NCBI RefSeq assembly: GCF_009909145.1
Contig: NZ_JAAAPJ010000001.1
Coordinates: forward strand, 1,054,001-1,118,000
Reading direction: 5' to 3'
DNA length: 64,000 nt
From: Corallococcus silvisoli
GTDB taxonomy: Bacteria; Myxococcota; Myxococcia; Myxococcales; Myxococcaceae
Position numbers and translations under genes: made by a program. Shown piece after piece: positions 24,596-34,310 of the stretch; within the stretch, counting starts at the first letter, position 1; each line of letters opens with the position of its first letter. The notes beneath the pieces are model-generated. The model was not told the DNA's origin. It saw only the letters and a list, made by a program, of their open reading frames with translations, and did not search any database.

Positions 24596-27500
24596 TCAGC
24601 GCCAGGTGTCATTCACGGTCGCGGTGCCCGTGGCCGGCGTCGTCAGGGTGCGGTTGGCGCCGCTCTCCCAGGTGACGTTATTGGCGGCGTCCTTCTTGAT
24701 GTACTTGTACTCCACCGCCGTGGACCCCGGCAGCGAGACGGCCGCGCCCCACGTCGGGTAGTTGGCCGGTGAGAGCAGGATGGCGCCCGCCGGGCTCCAG
24801 CTTCCCAGCGCGGCGATGCTGCCCACCACGTACACGTTCTGTCCCACCACGGTGCTCGCCGTCACGTTGAAGGTGACGGTGGCCCCGCTGGTGGACGTGG
24901 TGACGGACAGCGCCGTGCTCTGCGCGGACGCATTGCCCGCCGTGTCCCGGGCCCGCACGGTGTAGCTGTACGTCGTGCCCGCCGTCAGCCCCGTGTCCGT
25001 GTAGCTGGCCGTCGTGGGCGAACCCACCAGCGAGCCGTCGCGGTAGACGTCATAGCCCGCGATGCCGCTCGCGTCGGTGGACGCCGTCCATGTCAGCGAC
25101 ACGGTGGTCGCCGTCTTCGACGCCGCCGTCACGCCCGACGGCACCGTGGGCGCCGTGGTGTCCGTGGACGGCGCGCCCGCGGAGATGACGCCCGCGTTGA
25201 ACGTGGAGGTCCCCGCGGGGAAGAAGTAGTTGAGCCCCCCGTTGTTGTCCCACGTGCCACTGCCGTTGTTGAAGTCCGCCTCCAGCTGCGTGGCCGACCC
25301 CAGGTCCACCGTGTGCTTCGCATACCCGGAGACCTCCGCCGCCGCCATGGCCACGCCCGGCGCCGTCGTCCACGTGCCCCCCGCGGGGCGGTAGTGGATG
25401 TACGGCGTGGCATAGCCCTTCTTGTAATAGACGGTCGCCGTGTTGCCCGCGCTGGTGGTGACGGAGAGCGCCGTGCTCGCCGCGGACGTGTTGCCCGCCG
25501 CGTCGCGCGCCTTCACCGTATAGACATACGCCGTGTTCGACGACAGGCCGCTGTCCGTGTAGCCCGTCGTGGTGGGCGCGCCGACCTGGGCGCCATCGCG
25601 GAACACGAGATAGCCCGTCACGCCGACGTTGTCCGTGGAGGCCGTCCACGACAGCGTCACCGTCGTCGCGGACTTCGAGGGCGACGCAAGCCCCGACGGC
25701 ACCGACGGCGCCACCGTGTCGTTCACCGGGCCGCCCGCCGTGATGACGCCCGCGTTGAACGTGGAGGTGCCCGTGGGGAACAGGTAGTTGCTCCCGTTGT
25801 TGTTGTCCCACGTGCCACTGCCGTTGTTGAACACCGCCTCCAGCTGTTGGACGGAGCCCAGGTTCACCGTGTACTTCGAGTACCCCGCCACCTCCGCGTC
25901 CGGCATCAGCACCCCGGGCGGGGTCGTCCACGTGCCCCCCGCGGGGCGGTAGTGGATGTACGGCGTGCTGAAGCCCTTCTTGTAATAGACCGTCGTCGTG
26001 TACCCGAGCCCCGTGGTGACGGAGAGGGCCGCGCTGGCCACGGACGTGTTGCCCGCCGCGTCGCGCGCCTTCACGGTGTAGCTGTACGTCGTGCTCGAGG
26101 ACAGGCCCGTGTCCGTGTACGTCGTGCCCGTGGGCGTGGCCACCTGCGTGCCATCGCGGAACACCAGGTAGTGGCTGACGCCGTAGTTGTCCGTGGCCGC
26201 CGTCCAGCTCAGCACCACCGACGAGCTGGTGATCCCCGAAGCGCCCAGCCCCGTGGGCGCGGACGGCGGCGTGGTGTCCGGGGGCAGGGTGGTGACGGAG
26301 AGCGGCGTGCTCGCCGCGGACGTGTTGCCCGCGGCGTCGCGCGCCTTCACGGTGTAGCTGTACGTCGTGCCCGCGCTCAGCCCGCTGTCCGTGTACGTCG
26401 TGCCCGTGGGCGTGCCCACCTGCGTCCCGTCGCGGAAGACGGCGTAGCCCGTCACCCCGACGTTGTCCGTGGAGGCCGTCCACGACAGCGTCACCGAGCG
26501 GTCCGTCCGCGTCGCCGCCAGCCCCGTGGGCGTGGAGGGCGCGGTGGTGTCCACGCGGAGGAACGGGTAGGTGCCCGCCACCGCGCCGTTGAGGTCCTCG
26601 ATGTACTTGCCCGCCTCCTGGCGGTACCGGCCCGCGCCCACGTAGACGGATTGGATCTCGCTCCGGGTGACGTTGCCGCGCGCGTCGGTGGCCTCGATGT
26701 AGAAGTCCACCAGCTGGTCGCGGTAGGCGCTCAGGTAGACGTAGTAGAGGTCGCCGATCTCCTGCGCGGCCACCTTTTGCATCACCGGCAGGTACGCCGG
26801 CTGCCAGGACACGCCGTTCATCACCGGCCGCAGCTCGCGGCGCTGGAGCGGGTAGTCCACCCACGTGCCCACGCGCGCCGGGTCGATGTTGGCCACGCCC
26901 GCGGCCTTGAGCGCCACCGGGTCATAGACGCGCGGCGTGTTGTCCAGCGGGTCGATGCTCTTCGCGGTGTGCACGCGCACGCGCGCCTTGATGCTGGCGA
27001 TGCCGCTGACGTCGAACGCGTAGGTGTAGAGCGCGAAGGTGTTGTCGAAGTGGTGGAGCGTCCAGCCCTCGGACTTGTCCGTGTTGGCGCTGCCCGGGTT
27101 GTACGGCCAGCGCTGCGGCGCCCAGATGGATGGACCCGTGCGGTCCTGCGCCAGCCGGTCCTGCACGTAAGGTTTGGAGAAGTAGAGCGACTGGTTGAAG
27201 GACAGCGTCGGCTTCACGTTGTCGTCCGTGTTCTCGTCGTAGTACCCGAAGCCGGAGTCCATGGCTGGCAGCAGGAAGTACCAGGCCAGCTCCGCGGGGT
27301 TCGCGCCGCCCGCCCAGTCGTTGGCGGCGTCGCCCTTGACGGGGAAGGACAGCATCCACGGGTTGAGCTGGTTGCCCGCGTAGGTCACCTGCGAGTCCAG
27401 CGCCGTCGTGGGCTTCCAGTGGTTGGGGTGCGCGTCCAGCCAGATCTGCTCGGACGTCTTCGCGTAGTTGAGCGCGGCCTGGAGCAGCGCGAAGTTGCGC

Positions 27501-28951
27501 TCCAGGTAGTGCCAGCCGTGCTCCAGCGACACTGTCATCCCTTCCTGGAGCCCGCTCAGGTTCGTCTTCGGCGCCAGGTTGAGCCCGGTGGCGGTGTTGA
27601 ACGCGGGGAACTGCCCCTTCCAGATGCCGAAGGGCAGCCGCCAGTGGTGCCACTGCGGGTCGGACGACGAGTCGCGCGTGTCCACCCAGGAGCCGTCCTG
27701 CACGTGCACCACGTCCGTGGCGACCGGCGTGTTCGTGGCCAGATACTCGTCGATGCCCAGGCACTGCACCCCGCCCGAACAGGTGACGGCGCGGCCGTTC
27801 ATCCACGTGTCCAGCGACCCCGCCCGCCCGCCGGAGTTGTCGCCGTCATGCGCGAGCACGAAGAACTGCTTCTGCGGCACCAGGCCCTCGAAGTTGCGCA
27901 GGCCCACCACGTCCACGGTGGCCTGTCCCTCCCACCCCTCCAGCCAGGAGCCGTTCTGGTTGACGGGGATGCCCACGACGCGCGACTCGGCGCCCGTGGT
28001 CGCGTCCACGTAGCGCACCCAGTGCGGCGTGGAGGCGAAGGGGTACTTGTTGCGGATGACCTGCTGCTCGTGCGCCATGCCCTCGCTCACCCAGGCGCCC
28101 ACCGTGCTGGTGTTCTGCAGGTCCGCGCGGTTGGGCGGCGACACCAGCGTGTCGGCGCCCGGGTCGTTCAGGAACGGGTAGTCCTTCAGCGTGCGGGAGA
28201 AGTGGTTGTCGCCAATCACGGACCACTTCACGCCCAGCTTCGCCAGCGTGGGGATGAGCCGCTCGGAGAAGCCCAGCTCCGTGGGGAAGAAGCCCTTGGA
28301 GGACGTGAAGCCGCTGCCCAGGAAGTACGACTGGGACAGGGTGGCGTTCTGGTGGATGAGGTCCTTGAGGAAGTAGTCCGGCCCCACCAGCGGCCCCATG
28401 GAGTGGTGGCCCGTGAAGTGGATGAGGTCCAACGTGCGGTTGCCCGCGGGCGTGCGCAGGTTGGTGTAGCGGTCCCGCCACGTCGCGCCCCAGCTCGCGT
28501 TGTCATAGCCGGACACGTTGCGGCGGGTGACCAGGTCGTTGACGTTGTTCACCACCGCGCCCGACATGGTGACGTGCACCTGCCCGGTGGAGGCGTTGGC
28601 CTTCATGTCCGCCGCCACGTCCGGCGGCCAGAACTGATACGCGCCCACCTTCGCGTGGTGCGAGTAATACGTCACCAGGTCGTCGTGCGGCATGGGCGCG
28701 CCCGACGGCAGGAAGTAGGTGTAGTTGGCCGGAGGCGATTGTTTTATCTGGATGACCTGCCCGTCATACGCGTAGCGGATGGGCCCTCCCACGGGCGTCG
28801 CGTTGTATTGGGTCAGGTCGTAGTACGCCCAGAAGTTGGGCATGTGATTGTGATACACGTGCGCGGCGGCGATCTGCGCCCGTGCCCGGTCCGCGTGAAA
28901 CAGCGAGACCGCGAGCACCGCGAGCCACACCCACTGCGGCAGTCTTTTCAT
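24596..28951 (-). CDS. secreted GH119-type alpha-amylase with FN3, CBM25 and CBM20 modules
   Basis: This is a 1451-residue exoenzyme. The signal peptide ends at about ARA-QI (residues 24-26). The catalytic region (about 27-810) begins AAHVYHNHMPNFWAYYDL and contains IHFTGHHSMGPLVGPDYFL and FPTELGFSERLIPTLAKLGV, which fit the GH57-related GH119 family. The tail is modular: FN3, FN3, CBM25 (VYYKKGFSTPYIHYRPAGG), FN3, CBM25 (VYYKKGYATPYIHYRPAGG), FN3 and a terminal CBM20 (GQNVYVVGSIAALGSWSP). FN3 linkers plus starch-binding CBM25 and CBM20 match known GH119 amylases. It should act outside the cell on granular or soluble starch. The ATG at 28951 directly precedes the signal peptide. It is divergent from the methionine methyltransferase gene. 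Confidence 0.85.
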   Translation of the reverse strand: MKRLPQWVWLAVLAVSLFHADRARAQIAAAHVYHNHMPNFWAYYDLTQYNATPVGGPIRYAYDGQVIQIKQSPPANYTYFLPSGAPMPHDDLVTYYSHHAKVGAYQFWPPDVAADMKANASTGQVHVTMSGAVVNNVNDLVTRRNVSGYDNASWGATWRDRYTNLRTPAGNRTLDLIHFTGHHSMGPLVGPDYFLKDLIHQNATLSQSYFLGSGFTSSKGFFPTELGFSERLIPTLAKLGVKWSVIGDNHFSRTLKDYPFLNDPGADTLVSPPNRADLQNTSTVGAWVSEGMAHEQQVIRNKYPFASTPHWVRYVDATTGAESRVVGIPVNQNGSWLEGWEGQATVDVVGLRNFEGLVPQKQFFVLAHDGDNSGGRAGSLDTWMNGRAVTCSGGVQCLGIDEYLATNTPVATDVVHVQDGSWVDTRDSSSDPQWHHWRLPFGIWKGQFPAFNTATGLNLAPKTNLSGLQEGMTVSLEHGWHYLERNFALLQAALNYAKTSEQIWLDAHPNHWKPTTALDSQVTYAGNQLNPWMLSFPVKGDAANDWAGGANPAELAWYFLLPAMDSGFGYYDENTDDNVKPTLSFNQSLYFSKPYVQDRLAQDRTGPSIWAPQRWPYNPGSANTDKSEGWTLHHFDNTFALYTYAFDVSGIASIKARVRVHTAKSIDPLDNTPRVYDPVALKAAGVANIDPARVGTWVDYPLQRRELRPVMNGVSWQPAYLPVMQKVAAQEIGDLYYVYLSAYRDQLVDFYIEATDARGNVTRSEIQSVYVGAGRYRQEAGKYIEDLNGAVAGTYPFLRVDTTAPSTPTGLAATRTDRSVTLSWTASTDNVGVTGYAVFRDGTQVGTPTGTTYTDSGLSAGTTYSYTVKARDAAGNTSAASTPLSVTTLPPDTTPPSAPTGLGASGITSSSVVLSWTAATDNYGVSHYLVFRDGTQVATPTGTTYTDTGLSSSTTYSYTVKARDAAGNTSVASAALSVTTGLGYTTTVYYKKGFSTPYIHYRPAGGTWTTPPGVLMPDAEVAGYSKYTVNLGSVQQLEAVFNNGSGTWDNNNGSNYLFPTGTSTFNAGVITAGGPVNDTVAPSVPSGLASPSKSATTVTLSWTASTDNVGVTGYLVFRDGAQVGAPTTTGYTDSGLSSNTAYVYTVKARDAAGNTSAASTALSVTTSAGNTATVYYKKGYATPYIHYRPAGGTWTTAPGVAMAAAEVSGYAKHTVDLGSATQLEADFNNGSGTWDNNGGLNYFFPAGTSTFNAGVISAGAPSTDTTAPTVPSGVTAASKTATTVSLTWTASTDASGIAGYDVYRDGSLVGSPTTASYTDTGLTAGTTYSYTVRARDTAGNASAQSTALSVTTSTSGATVTFNVTASTVVGQNVYVVGSIAALGSWSPAGAILLSPANYPTWGAAVSLPGSTAVEYKYIKKDAANNVTWESGANRTLTTPATGTATVNDTWR

Positions 28952-29133
28952 GGAGCGTCCTTGCCCGGCCGGGAGGAGGGCCGTCCGGTCCGGACTGCTT
29001 ACCGGTGTTTGACTCTGGATTTCCCATGTAAACTGGTAATGACAATCTGTAAATCGATACTGCGATGCGTCAGTCCCCTGGGGACAGGCTGTCGTTGACA
29101 GGGGGCACCCGGGCCCGGACAGTCGGGCGCGCC
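28952..29133. promoter_or_regulatory. divergent promoter region, amylase / methionine S-methyltransferase
   Basis: This is a 182-bp spacer with a marked AT-rich island (about 29008-29066). On the minus strand TTTACA, 17 bp, TACATG could be a sigma-70 promoter for the amylase. On the plus strand TTGACT at about 29009 is a possible -35 without a clear -10. Confidence 0.4.
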
Positions 29134-32100
29134 ATGGCCACCTATCCCGCGTCTCCTCGTGAAGCCTTTGTCCAGTTGCGTACGCTCGCCGAGGCGCTGG
29201 CACGCCCGGAGGAGCGTCCCCGCGCGCTGGTGGAGCTGCGCGAGCTGGCGGAGCTGTCGCGCGGTCAGCCGGAGGGGGCGCCCCTGCGGCTGGCGTCGGT
29301 GGTGGTGGCGGTGGGCGCGTCGCAGGAGCGGCTGGAGCTGTTCATCCCCCCGTCCATCTTCGCGCCGGAGGCGTGGGCCTTCACATTCCTGGAGGGGCTG
29401 CTGAAGGTCCCCCTGGACGAGTACGCCGGCAAGCAGCTGGTGGAGGTGGGCGCGGGCTCCGGGTGGATCTGCATCGCGCTGGCGAAGTTCACGGGGCTGG
29501 CGCGCATCCGGGGCCTGGACCTGAACCCGCAGGCCCCGGCGGTGGGGCTCTGCAACGCGTGGCTCAACGGAGACGAGCAGCTGGTGTCGCGGCTGTCCTT
29601 CGGGGAGAGCGACCTGCTGCGCGGCCTGCCGCAGGCCCCGGCCTGGGACTTCATCGTCGGGTGCATCCCCCAGGTGCTCCGCGGGGATGAGCTGCCCGCG
29701 GAGCTGGCGCAGGCGGATGAGCAGGCGCTGTTGGACCTGTCCAACTACACGTCGCTCCAGAACGTCTACGAGGACCACTTCGGCCTGGGGCTCATCGCGC
29801 GGCTGCTCGACGAGGCGCCGGAGCGGCTGCTGCCCGGGGGGCGGCTGCTCCTCAACCTGGCGGGCCGGCCGGGCCGCTCCATCATCGCGCGCATGTTCAC
29901 CCGCCGCGGGTTCACCACCCGCGTGCGCGTGGCCCGGCGGGTGATGCAGGCGGCGGACACGGACATCCGCCCGCTGGTGTCGCTGGAGCAGCGCACCGGG
30001 CGGGAGTTCGAGTTCTTCATGGAGGCCCACAGCCCGGAGCCGCTGCGCGCCGCGACCGCGCTCGGCTGGCTCCAGGCGGGCCACCCCATCTGGCACGAGG
30101 TGGCGGTCTGGGAGGCCCACCTGTCGCAGCCCCGCGAGACGCTGGCCCTGCGCGCGTCGCTGCGCGCCCTGGGCATCGCGCCGCTCCAGGAGGAGCTGGA
30201 CCTGGGCGCCGCGTCCCCGGAGCAGCTGGGCTTCGTCACGGCGCTCGCGGAGCGGCTGTCGCAGTCGCCGCACCTGCCCTACGCGCACGAGGCCGGGGAC
30301 GCGTCCTTCCGGCGGCTGGTGGCGCGCTACCTGGACCGGCACTTCGGCTTGAGGCTGTCGGAGGACTCGCTGTTCGTCGCGCCGGAGCGCGAGCAGGCCG
30401 TGTATTCGTTCCTGCTCGCCACGTGCGACCCGGGGGACACGGTACTGGTGTCGCGCAGCCTGCACCCGCTCTACGCCCGCGCGCTGGACAAGGCGGGCGT
30501 GCGCGCCACCGTGACGCACAACGCGCTGGGGGAGATCCGCCGCCTGCTCACCGCCTTCGACGTGAAGGCGGTGCTCCTCACGGTGGAGCCGGGGGAGCGC
30601 ACCAACCTGGCGGTGCTGCGCGACATCGTGGCGGAGGCGGCCCGGCGCGGCATCTGGGTGGTGCTGGATGAGAGCGCCTTCTTCAACATCACCGGCGAGG
30701 TGGAGCCGCGGACGCTCTTCGAGTTCCTCGCGCGCACGCCGCAGGCGCCCAACCTGGTCATCCTGTACGGGCTCATCAAGAACGCGGTGTGGCCGGACCT
30801 GGAGCTGACGCTGCTGCTCCCGGTGCCCGAGCCCCTGCGCGCCGACCTGGAGGTGGCCGCGGAGGTGACGTACTCGCGCATCAGCGTCCTGGCGGAGTGG
30901 TTCTACGAGCGCACCTTCTCGGAGCTGCTCGCCTTCCGCATGGCCTTCGCGGAGCCGGAGCCGCCCGCGCCGGCCCGCTCGCCAGAGGTGCCGCTGCCCC
31001 GGGCGAAGCGCATCGCGCGGCTGGCGGAGGAGCCCGCGTTCGCGCCGCGCTTCTTCCACGAGGGCGACCCGGAGCTGGTGCGCCTGGACTACGGCGAGAA
31101 CGAGGGGCCGTTGCCGCTGCCGCTGGTGGAAGGGCTCATCGCGGCGGGCGTCGCCCCGCGCGCGGACGCCACTCAGACGGGGCTCGCCGAGTCCGTGGCG
31201 GCCTTCCTGCTGGAGACGCGCGGGGCCCGCTACGCCCCGGAGGACGTCGTCGTGGCGCCCGGCGTCTGGCCCCTCATGCACCACCTGGGCGTGGCGCTGC
31301 GCCAGCGGCTGGGCCGCGCGCCGCGCGTGTTCCTGGTCACCCCCTGCTACGGGGTGCTGGCGCCCACGTTCCTCGCGGCGGGCTGCGACGTGGAGTCCGG
31401 GCCGCTCGGCGCGCTGCTGTCTCGCCGCGCGCGGGGTGGGGCGCCGGACGCGGTGGTGTTGTCCCAGCCGGCGAACCCCACGGGCCACTACCTGTCGCAC
31501 GAGGAGCTGATGGCGCTGGCGACGTACGTCGTGGAGCAGCGCTGCCTCTGGGTATCGGATGAAATCTTCGGGCTGGTGAACCTCACGAACCCCACCGCGG
31601 AGACGGTGCACAGCCCGGTGACGCTGGAGGGCGCGGTGCCCGGCATCGGCGCGCGCACGGTGCTTTTGGGCGGGCTGTCCAAGGAGTTCGCGGCCGGAGG
31701 GCTGCGCGTGGGGTGGCTCGCGACGAAGGACCGGGCGCTGGTGGCGGCGCTGCGCGACAGCGCCCCGGGGGTGCTGCACACGCCCACGGCGCGCGCGGCG
31801 GCGTACCTGTACGCGGCCCACGCTCGCGGGCCGGATGGACAGCTGCTCTATCCGGCGAGGCACAAGGCGCTGCGGGCCTATCTGGCGAGGATGCGGCGCG
31901 ACCTGGCGGAGAAGCGCGCGCTGCTGGCGGAGGCGCTGCCGGACGACGGCCGCGCGGAGGCCACGGAGGCCGGGGGCCTCTTCCTCGCGCCGCGGATGAC
32001 AGCCTGGCTGGGGCGTTCGGTGGATGGGGTGACGCTCACGCCGGAGAACCTGCCCCGCGTCATCTACGCGCACACCCACGTGGTGCTCAACGGCGGAGCG

Positions 32101-32205
32101 TGGTGCGGCGACGCGGAGCGCGTGCGCGCGGTGTTCTCCATCCCGCGCGAGAAGCTGCTCAAGGCCCGCGAGCGGCTGCGCGCCTTCGGCAAGCGGCTGC
32201 GCTGA
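29134..32205 (+). CDS. methionine S-methyltransferase (plant-type MMT)
   Basis: A 1023-residue two-part enzyme that should convert methionine and S-adenosylmethionine to S-methylmethionine. The N-terminal methyltransferase (about 80-330) has the AdoMet loop LVEVGAGSGWICIALAK, the acidic LDLNPQAP, then VGCIPQ, SNYTSLQ, EDHFGLGLIARLLDE, GRPGRS, MQAADTDI and REFEFFME, which I recognise in the same order in plant MMTs. The C-terminal half is a fold-type-I aminotransferase-like domain (VLSQPANPTGHYLS, LWVSDEIFG, LLGGLSKEFAAGGLRVGW), including the SK lysine; in plant MMT this half is thought regulatory. Length (plants about 1080) agrees. ATG 29134 is preferred over an upstream in-frame start at 29065, whose extra residues do not match the family. 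Confidence 0.88.
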   Translation: MATYPASPREAFVQLRTLAEALARPEERPRALVELRELAELSRGQPEGAPLRLASVVVAVGASQERLELFIPPSIFAPEAWAFTFLEGLLKVPLDEYAGKQLVEVGAGSGWICIALAKFTGLARIRGLDLNPQAPAVGLCNAWLNGDEQLVSRLSFGESDLLRGLPQAPAWDFIVGCIPQVLRGDELPAELAQADEQALLDLSNYTSLQNVYEDHFGLGLIARLLDEAPERLLPGGRLLLNLAGRPGRSIIARMFTRRGFTTRVRVARRVMQAADTDIRPLVSLEQRTGREFEFFMEAHSPEPLRAATALGWLQAGHPIWHEVAVWEAHLSQPRETLALRASLRALGIAPLQEELDLGAASPEQLGFVTALAERLSQSPHLPYAHEAGDASFRRLVARYLDRHFGLRLSEDSLFVAPEREQAVYSFLLATCDPGDTVLVSRSLHPLYARALDKAGVRATVTHNALGEIRRLLTAFDVKAVLLTVEPGERTNLAVLRDIVAEAARRGIWVVLDESAFFNITGEVEPRTLFEFLARTPQAPNLVILYGLIKNAVWPDLELTLLLPVPEPLRADLEVAAEVTYSRISVLAEWFYERTFSELLAFRMAFAEPEPPAPARSPEVPLPRAKRIARLAEEPAFAPRFFHEGDPELVRLDYGENEGPLPLPLVEGLIAAGVAPRADATQTGLAESVAAFLLETRGARYAPEDVVVAPGVWPLMHHLGVALRQRLGRAPRVFLVTPCYGVLAPTFLAAGCDVESGPLGALLSRRARGGAPDAVVLSQPANPTGHYLSHEELMALATYVVEQRCLWVSDEIFGLVNLTNPTAETVHSPVTLEGAVPGIGARTVLLGGLSKEFAAGGLRVGWLATKDRALVAALRDSAPGVLHTPTARAAAYLYAAHARGPDGQLLYPARHKALRAYLARMRRDLAEKRALLAEALPDDGRAEATEAGGLFLAPRMTAWLGRSVDGVTLTPENLPRVIYAHTHVVLNGGAWCGDAERVRAVFSIPREKLLKARERLRAFGKRLR

Positions 32206-32259
32206 CACGGCCCGTGCGGCGAGCGGATCCGCGTCGTTCCCTCTACACTCCACCGACCG

Positions 32260-33561
32260 ATGATCCGCTCACTCCTCGTCCTCCTCCTCTGCGGCCTTCC
32301 GGCCGGCGCGCTCGCGGCCAGCGAGTCCTGGCTCGTGACGACCGACCTGTGGGGCAACCCCGCCTACCAGCTCCTCACGCTCGAGCGCGCCGGGAAGCGC
32401 CTGACGGGGGAGCTCGACGGGGACCGGCTGGAAGGGGAGCGCGCGGGCAACGTCGTCCACTTCGTCGTCACGGACTCGCGCCAGCAGACCTACGTCTTCG
32501 ACGGCAAGGTGAGCAGCGAGGGGCTGCGCGGGACCGCGGACTACCCGGACAGCAACAACCCGAAGGCTCGGGTGGCCCATGCCTTCACGGCGCGGCTGCT
32601 TCCCGTTCGCCCCGCGGGGCCTCCGCGCGTGCACGACTTCACGCCCACCACCTGGTCCAACGAGTTCACCGCCCACCGCCTGCCGGTGCTGACGGTCTGG
32701 CCGGGAGACACGGTGCGGACCTCGACGCTCGACTCCGGCGGCATGGACGCGAAGGGCGTCACGCGCGCGCTCTTCGGCAATCCGCAGACGGGCCCCTTCT
32801 TCATCGCCACCGCGAACCCCGGCGACACGCTGGCCATCCACATCCGCCGCCTGAAGCCGAACCGGTCGTTCGCGGACAGCCTGGACAGCATCGTGGGCCG
32901 GGCCCTCACGCCGGGGCTCGCCGCGAAGGCCGCGGGCCTGGGCAAGCCGGTGCGCTGGACGCTCGACCTGGAGCGCGGCGTCGCGAGGCCGGAGACCCCG
33001 ACGGAGCGCCTGAAGGCCTTCAGCGTGCCGCTGCGGCCCATGCTGGGCGGCATGGCGGTGGCGCAGGGCTTCGGCTCCGCGCCGCTGTCCACCGGCGACA
33101 CGGGCCGCTACGGCGGCAACATGGACTTCAACGAGGTGGTGGAGGGCAACACCGTCTACCTGCCCGTGGCCCAGCCCGGGGCCCTGCTGTACCTGGGCGA
33201 CGCGCACGCCGCGCAGGGCGACGGTGAGACGTCGCAGTACGCGCTGGAGACCTCCATGGACGTCGAGTTCACCGTGGACGTCCTCCACGGCAAGCCGCCG
33301 CCCTCCACGCCCCGGGTGGAGTCCCCCACGCACCTGATGGCGCTGGGGCAGGGCGGCGCGCTGGACGACGCGCTGCGCTCCGCGACGCAGGGGCTGGCCC
33401 AGTGGCTGGAGCAGGACTACGGGCTCACCCTGTCGGAGAGCGCGCAGGTGCTGGGCAGCTCCGTGCAGTACGTCGTCGCGAACCTCGCGGGGCGCAGCGT
33501 GGGGGTCGCCGCGAAGCTCGACAAGGTCCGGCTCGAAGCCCTCCGTCCCCCAGCGAAGTGA
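32260..33561 (+). CDS. secreted acetamidase/formamidase family protein
   Basis: This is a 433-residue protein with signal peptide MIRSLLVLLLCGLPAGALAA, so it is periplasmic or secreted. After a 90-residue beta-rich N-terminal part, the FmdA/AmdA core is clear: TVWPGDTVRTSTLDSGG, PNPGDTL-like ANPGDTLAIHI, and the signature GRYGGNMDFNEVVEGNTVYLPV with GALLYLGDAHAAQGDGE. Members hydrolyse formamide, acetamide or similar short amides. The N-terminal extension is unusual for the family. It lies 54 bp downstream of the MMT gene on the same strand. Confidence 0.88.
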   Translation: MIRSLLVLLLCGLPAGALAASESWLVTTDLWGNPAYQLLTLERAGKRLTGELDGDRLEGERAGNVVHFVVTDSRQQTYVFDGKVSSEGLRGTADYPDSNNPKARVAHAFTARLLPVRPAGPPRVHDFTPTTWSNEFTAHRLPVLTVWPGDTVRTSTLDSGGMDAKGVTRALFGNPQTGPFFIATANPGDTLAIHIRRLKPNRSFADSLDSIVGRALTPGLAAKAAGLGKPVRWTLDLERGVARPETPTERLKAFSVPLRPMLGGMAVAQGFGSAPLSTGDTGRYGGNMDFNEVVEGNTVYLPVAQPGALLYLGDAHAAQGDGETSQYALETSMDVEFTVDVLHGKPPPSTPRVESPTHLMALGQGGALDDALRSATQGLAQWLEQDYGLTLSESAQVLGSSVQYVVANLAGRSVGVAAKLDKVRLEALRPPAK

Positions 33562-33710
33562 CCTGCGCTCCCGGCGCAGACCGGGGGGAGGGGCGGCGCG
33601 GAAAATGGGGCGGAAACAGGCGTGTCGATTTCGCGGCCCCTCGTTCGACGTGGAGCTGAACCCTCCCGCTCACCCCGGGAGCCTCACTTCACGGGAACAG
33701 GAGCCCCTCC

Positions 33711-34301
33711 ATGGCCATCAAGCTCGCAATCGCCGCCCTCATCCTCGTCGCCGCGCTGGGCGCCTTCATCGCCACCCGCCCGGACCGCTTCCGCGTGGAG
33801 CGCGACGCGCACGTGGCCGCTTCGCCGGATGCCGTCTTCGCGATGATCAACGACCTGCGCCGGTTCGACACGTGGAACCCGTACCGCTTCGAGCTGACCC
33901 CGGGCCTGACCAAGTCCTTCGAGGGGCCCGACGAGGGGCCGGGCGCCCGCTTCTCCTGGGCCGGAGGAGGTCCGGCGGGCGAAGGCAGCATGATCATCAC
34001 GGAGAGCCAGCCCGGGCAGCGCGTCGTCCTCACGCTGACGTTCGTCAAGCCGTTCGCCGCCACGAACCAGACGGTCTTCACGCTCACCCCCGAGAACGGC
34101 GGCACGCGGGTGCGCTGGAGCATGGATGGCGACAACACCCTGATGGGCAAGGCGATGTCGCTCGTCATCAACATGGACACGCTGGTGGGCAAGGACTTCG
34201 AGAAGGGGCTCGTGAACCTGGACGCCGCCGTGCGGACTGGCGCCCCGGCTTCCCCCGCGAACGTCCAGGCCGCCGCGGCGACGCCCGCTCCGGCGCTCTG
34301 A
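33711..34301 (+). CDS. membrane-anchored SRPBCC family protein
   Basis: This is a 196-residue protein: an N-terminal membrane helix (IKLAIAALILVAALGAFIA), then a START-like SRPBCC (polyketide cyclase/dehydrase) domain, with RVERDAHVAASPDAVFAMINDLRRFDTWNPY, GARFSWAGGG and GTRVRWSMDGDN in family order. Pro/Ala-rich tail. These domains bind hydrophobic ligands. GGAGCCCC precedes the ATG. Its ligand is unknown. Confidence 0.85.
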   Translation: MAIKLAIAALILVAALGAFIATRPDRFRVERDAHVAASPDAVFAMINDLRRFDTWNPYRFELTPGLTKSFEGPDEGPGARFSWAGGGPAGEGSMIITESQPGQRVVLTLTFVKPFAATNQTVFTLTPENGGTRVRWSMDGDNTLMGKAMSLVINMDTLVGKDFEKGLVNLDAAVRTGAPASPANVQAAAATPAPAL

Positions 34302-34310
34302 GTCCGCGCT

